Positions 60,790 through 64,000 of a stretch of 64,000 nt of DNA are shown piece by piece. The translations under genes and the position numbers were made by a program. How positions within the stretch are numbered: position 1 is the stretch's first letter; each line of letters opens with the position of its first letter. The notes below the pieces were generated by a model. The model was not told where the DNA came from. It made no database searches and was given only the letters and a program-made list of their open reading frames with translations. The stretch is from assembly GCF_015265475.1 (NCBI RefSeq), contig NZ_CP054493.1, positions 496,001 through 560,000 of the forward strand, read 5' to 3'. Origin of the DNA: Candidatus Sulfurimonas marisnigri. Lineage in GTDB: Bacteria > Campylobacterota > Campylobacteria > Campylobacterales > Sulfurimonadaceae.

Positions 60790-61359
60790 ATGATTTTAAT
60801 GATAGATAACTATGATAGTTTTACATATAACATTGTACAGTACTGTAGAGAATTGGGTGCTGATTTAAAAATTATTAGAAATGACGAAATGAGCGTCGAA
60901 GAGATAGAAGCCCTTAATCCAGAGAAGATTATTATATCTCCAGGACCAGCATCTCCGGATGAAGCAGGTGTGACACTAAAAGTCATTGAGCACTTTAAAG
61001 ATAAATTACCAATACTAGGCATTTGCTTAGGCCATCAAAGTATAGCGCAGGCATTTGGAGCAAATGTAGTTAGAGCAAAAAACATGATGCATGGTAAGAC
61101 ATCTGTAATGAAACAAAGCTCTACATGTAGAATATTTGAAAATATTCCACAAGAGTTTACTGCGACAAGATATCACTCTCTTATAGTAGATAAAGATTCA
61201 CTTCCAAGCGATATAGAGCCAACAGCATACAGCACTGATGATAATGAAATAATGGCTTTAAAAGTTAAAGACAGAGAAGTTTACGGTGTTCAGTTTCACC
61301 CTGAATCTATTATGAGTCAGTTTGGACACGAAATAATTGGAAATTTTTTAAAAATATGA
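60790..61359 (+). CDS. pabA: glutamine amidotransferase PabA/TrpG
   Basis: Encodes 189 residues from ATG 60790 (MILMIDNYDSFTYNIVQYC). The catalytic Cys is in GICLGHQSIAQAFG, and His/Glu in VQFHPESIM. It supplies ammonia for aminodeoxychorismate or anthranilate synthesis. No trpE or pabB lies in the window, so PabA versus TrpG cannot be settled; many genomes use one for both. It overlaps the next gene by 4 bases. Confidence 0.88.
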   Translation: MILMIDNYDSFTYNIVQYCRELGADLKIIRNDEMSVEEIEALNPEKIIISPGPASPDEAGVTLKVIEHFKDKLPILGICLGHQSIAQAFGANVVRAKNMMHGKTSVMKQSSTCRIFENIPQEFTATRYHSLIVDKDSLPSDIEPTAYSTDDNEIMALKVKDREVYGVQFHPESIMSQFGHEIIGNFLKI

Positions 61360-62549
61360 ATATTAGATACATCTTATTCTTAATATTAGGATTAGATGCA
61401 TTAATACTTATCTTACAGACTGTAGAGTTATCTGCGTCCTATTATGAAGTGTCACTTTTATATGGTGAATACTCATTTTTACAAGCCATTGTTAAAGCTT
61501 CAATTTATCTTTTAGGACAAAATGACTTTGCTCTACGGCTTCCTATGATTATCCTTCATATATTCAGTACTATATTACTATATAAAATATCTGAAAAGTA
61601 TGTAAAAATTCAAAAAAATAGAATTTGGCTCGTACTCATATTTGTATTATTACCAGGAGTTATGAGCTCTGCTATAATTGTTAATGAAGCTGGTTTAGTA
61701 TTATTCGGATTGTTTTTGTTTGTATATGTATATGAAAACTATTCACAAAAATTTATCTATTTATTGCTAAGTATATATTTATTAGTTAGTGGTGGTTTTA
61801 TATATTTATATTTATCTCTAGTGGCTTACTCACTATATAAAAAAGATAACTCATTTTTTATTTTTAATTTATTGCTATTTTCTCTCTCATTATTATTATA
61901 CGGTATAGATGCACATGGTTCCCCTAGAGGGCATATTCTAGATTCTATAGGTCTTTATGCTGCTATTTTTACACCTGTTATATTTGTGTATGTTTTTTAC
62001 GTTTTATATAAAAGGTACTTAACTAAAGATATTGAACTTTTGTGGTTTATATCTTCGGTCGCTTTTGTATTATCACTGTTGCTTTCATTCAGACAAAGAG
62101 TTAATATAGAAGAATTTGCGCCATACCTTATACTTGCCCTTCCATTAGTGGCACAAACTTTTGAGCACTCTTATAGAGTTAGATTAAAGAAGTTTAGAAA
62201 AAGTTATAGACTAATCTTTATTGTTTCGCTATCACTATTATTTATAAATAGTTCTGCAGTGCTATTTAATAAATACTTATATCATCTAATTGAAGATCCT
62301 GAAAAACATTTCTCTTACAAGATGCATGTTGCTAAAGAATTAGCAATAGAATTAAAAAACAGAGGCATTTCTTGTATAAGTACAAATATAAAAATGTCCC
62401 AAAGATTAAAATTTTATGGTGTAACTAAATGCAACAACTATAAGCTAGAAGAAAATGCCTTTGACTCAATAAATAGCAGTAGTGTAACAATAAGTTACAA
62501 AAACAGGGTTGTATATTCCACTTTTGTTACAAAAATAAACACAAACTAA
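61356..62549 (+). CDS. polytopic membrane protein, GT-C glycosyltransferase-like
   Basis: Encodes 397 residues with about ten hydrophobic segments. The early part (VSLLYGEYSFLQAIVKASIYLLG then FALRLPMIILHIFSTILLY) resembles GT39/ArnT-type membrane glycosyltransferases with a first extracytoplasmic loop. The usual catalytic acidic residue pair is not evident: the loop shows SYYEVSLLYGE, with Glu in comparable places. The C-terminal 90 residues are soluble. It overlaps pabA by 4 bases. Donor and acceptor are unknown. Confidence 0.65.
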   Translation: MNIRYILFLILGLDALILILQTVELSASYYEVSLLYGEYSFLQAIVKASIYLLGQNDFALRLPMIILHIFSTILLYKISEKYVKIQKNRIWLVLIFVLLPGVMSSAIIVNEAGLVLFGLFLFVYVYENYSQKFIYLLLSIYLLVSGGFIYLYLSLVAYSLYKKDNSFFIFNLLLFSLSLLLYGIDAHGSPRGHILDSIGLYAAIFTPVIFVYVFYVLYKRYLTKDIELLWFISSVAFVLSLLLSFRQRVNIEEFAPYLILALPLVAQTFEHSYRVRLKKFRKSYRLIFIVSLSLLFINSSAVLFNKYLYHLIEDPEKHFSYKMHVAKELAIELKNRGISCISTNIKMSQRLKFYGVTKCNNYKLEENAFDSINSSSVTISYKNRVVYSTFVTKINTN

Positions 62550-62635
62550 ATATATTTGATATTAGGACTCTAGAAATGGTGCTTAGTTAATTAACAATAT
62601 GATAAAATTTCGTAAATTAAAAATAGGGAGTTGCA

Positions 62636-63973
62636 ATGGCTCAAAAATCGATTAGAGAATTTGACGCAAAATCAATTTTAGCAAAACATTGGGATAAGTA
62701 TTTTCCAGATTTTACTTATGCTTATGAAACTGTAATGGTTCAAAATGGAAAAGAACTGACTGAGGCATCTAAAAGTAAGTCTTGGTTAAAAGAAAAAGCA
62801 CTTGTTGCTAAACCAGATATGCTTTTTGGAAAAAGAGGCAAGAATGATTTAGTTCTATTTAGAGATACAAAGCCAGGTGATGTTTCTTTAGCAAAAGCTA
62901 CTAGCTGGATTGATGAGAAATCATCTTCTGAGCAAACAGTTTATTTTTCATTTGATGGTGATACTCCAACAGGTGAAGCTAAGACAGATATGTTAACTCA
63001 CTTTGTGGTTGAGCCGTTCACTCCACATACACAAGAAGAAGAGTATTATATCTCTGCTACATGTGTAGGTGATAATGACATGCTTTACATGTCAGCTGAA
63101 GGTGGAATGGAAGTTGAAGAGGGATGGGATGAAAAAGTTACTGAAGTAGCTTTTGCTATTACTGACACTGAAGAACAAATTGCTAACAAAATTAAAGCAC
63201 ATATTCCTGCAGATGTAGCAGCTGCTGATAAAGCAAAGTTTGCTGAATTTGCAATAGGTTTCTTTAAAGCTTACAGAGAGTTAAATTTTGCATATTTAGA
63301 AATCAACCCTTTTGTAATGCAAGACAATAAAATTGAATTACTTGATATGGTTGCAAAACTAGATGATACTGCTGGATTTATGATGGTAGATGAGTGGGGT
63401 GATGTAGATTATCCAACTTCATTTGGGATGGAAGAAAAATCTCCTGAAGTTTTAGCTATTGAAGATGCAGATAGTAAATCTGGTGCTTCTTTAAAGCTTA
63501 CAATCTTAAAACCAGAAGCTAGAATCTGGACTATGGTTGCAGGTGGTGGTGCTTCAGTTGTTTATGCTGATACAATTGCTGATTTAGCTGGTATTGATGA
63601 TTTAGCTAATTATGGTGAGTACTCTGGGGGACCAACTACAAGTGAGACTAAGTTTTACGCAGATACTTTAATTGACTTAATGACAAGACATAAGGATGCA
63701 GAAGGCAAAGATAAAATTCTTATCATTGGTGGTGCAATTGCGAATTTTACAGATGTAGCAAAAACATTTACAGGTATTATTCAGTCATTTGAGGCTTATG
63801 CTGATAAGATGAAAGAGCATAATACAAAAATTTATGTAAGACGTGGTGGACCAAACTATGAAAAAGGTCTTAAAGACATCAAAGAAGCTGCTGATAGATT
63901 AGGTCTTTACATAGAAGTTTATGGCCCAGAAACTCACGTAACCGATATTGTGCGTATGGCACTAACTAAGTAA
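62636..63973 (+). CDS. aclB: ATP citrate lyase, small (ATP-grasp) subunit
   Basis: Encodes 445 residues homologous to the N-terminal ATP-grasp/citrate-binding part of ATP citrate lyase. Blocks include MAQKSIREFDAKSILAKHW, NFAYLEINPFVMQDNKIELL, ARIWTMVAGGGASVVYADTI and NYGEYSGGPTTSET, plus IYVRRGGPNYEKGL. With AclA it cleaves citrate to acetyl-CoA and oxaloacetate using ATP and CoA, the key step of the reductive TCA cycle for CO2 fixation. AGGGAG precedes the ATG. The next gene begins 9 bases later. Confidence 0.95.
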   Translation: MAQKSIREFDAKSILAKHWDKYFPDFTYAYETVMVQNGKELTEASKSKSWLKEKALVAKPDMLFGKRGKNDLVLFRDTKPGDVSLAKATSWIDEKSSSEQTVYFSFDGDTPTGEAKTDMLTHFVVEPFTPHTQEEEYYISATCVGDNDMLYMSAEGGMEVEEGWDEKVTEVAFAITDTEEQIANKIKAHIPADVAAADKAKFAEFAIGFFKAYRELNFAYLEINPFVMQDNKIELLDMVAKLDDTAGFMMVDEWGDVDYPTSFGMEEKSPEVLAIEDADSKSGASLKLTILKPEARIWTMVAGGGASVVYADTIADLAGIDDLANYGEYSGGPTTSETKFYADTLIDLMTRHKDAEGKDKILIIGGAIANFTDVAKTFTGIIQSFEAYADKMKEHNTKIYVRRGGPNYEKGLKDIKEAADRLGLYIEVYGPETHVTDIVRMALTK

Positions 63974-63982
63974 GGGAAAAAT

Positions 63983-64000
63983 ATGCAACAATTATTTACT
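63983..64000 (+). CDS. aclA: start of ATP citrate lyase large subunit (partial)
   Basis: Only MQQLFT is in the window, preceded by AAGGGAAAA. The order aclB-aclA is standard in Campylobacterota, so this is inferred from position to be the start of the large, CoA-ligase and lyase subunit. Confidence 0.6.

Overview
The window reads as chromosomal DNA of a low-GC Campylobacterota (Epsilonproteobacteria), most likely a Sulfurimonas-like chemolithoautotroph. Four things point there. The gene order rppH-lysC-hobA-holB-folP includes hobA, which is known only from this phylum. The cbpA-hspR pair and the flgI-flgJ-flgM-flgN-flgK block are arranged as in Helicobacter and Campylobacter. The right edge carries ATP citrate lyase genes (aclB and the first codons of aclA), the marker of the reductive TCA cycle. 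The species was not determined.

Layout. Positions 1-5.8 kb are a scrambled accessory stretch: a Cys-rich small protein, an acyl-CoA thioesterase, a broken 3' end of serS, a universal stress protein, a compositionally foreign SLC13 permease and an internally deleted insertion element with perfect 29-bp terminal inverted repeats. The intact serS follows at 5.8-7.1 kb, so two diverged serS 3' ends flank the cargo. From 7.1 to 11.3 kb there are ordinary genes (metF, serB, an OmpA-like protein, rpsR).

The largest feature is an approximately 16.9-kb integrated island at 11.31-28.20 kb. It splits the normally contiguous rpsF-ssb-rpsR operon, separating ssb (28.2-28.7 kb) from rpsR (11.0-11.3 kb). 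Its right end carries three consecutive tyrosine recombinases plus a small coiled-coil partner, a Tn554/RIT-like module. Its cargo is a HipBA-type kinase toxin module, a heavy-metal RND efflux system (TolC-like channel, His/Asp-rich adaptor, CzcA/CusA pump, PepSY protein, small secreted protein) and an uncharacterised operon of very small proteins facing a XRE regulator. An 8-bp repeat at both borders coincides with the Pro-Phe-stop codons of ssb, and an outward-facing promoter in the left end can drive the orphaned rpsR.

From 28.2 to 64 kb the content is core: rpsF/ssb, dprA, a frameshifted diguanylate cyclase, queA-tatC-tatB, hemW, rppH-lysC-hobA-holB-folP, a CBS-GGDEF protein, grpE-dnaK, an AsmA-like protein, ilvC, purH, cbpA-hspR, murA, an exonuclease and rsmD cluster, the flagellar block, an ABC permease, pabA/trpG, a membrane GT-C-like protein and aclBA.

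Some regulatory circuits can be read directly. HAIR-like HspR operators overlap near-consensus promoters of both grpE-dnaK and cbpA-hspR. A sigma54-type promoter precedes flgI and a sigma28-type promoter precedes flgM. A structured leader precedes rpsF. No rRNA, tRNA or CRISPR array was recognised.
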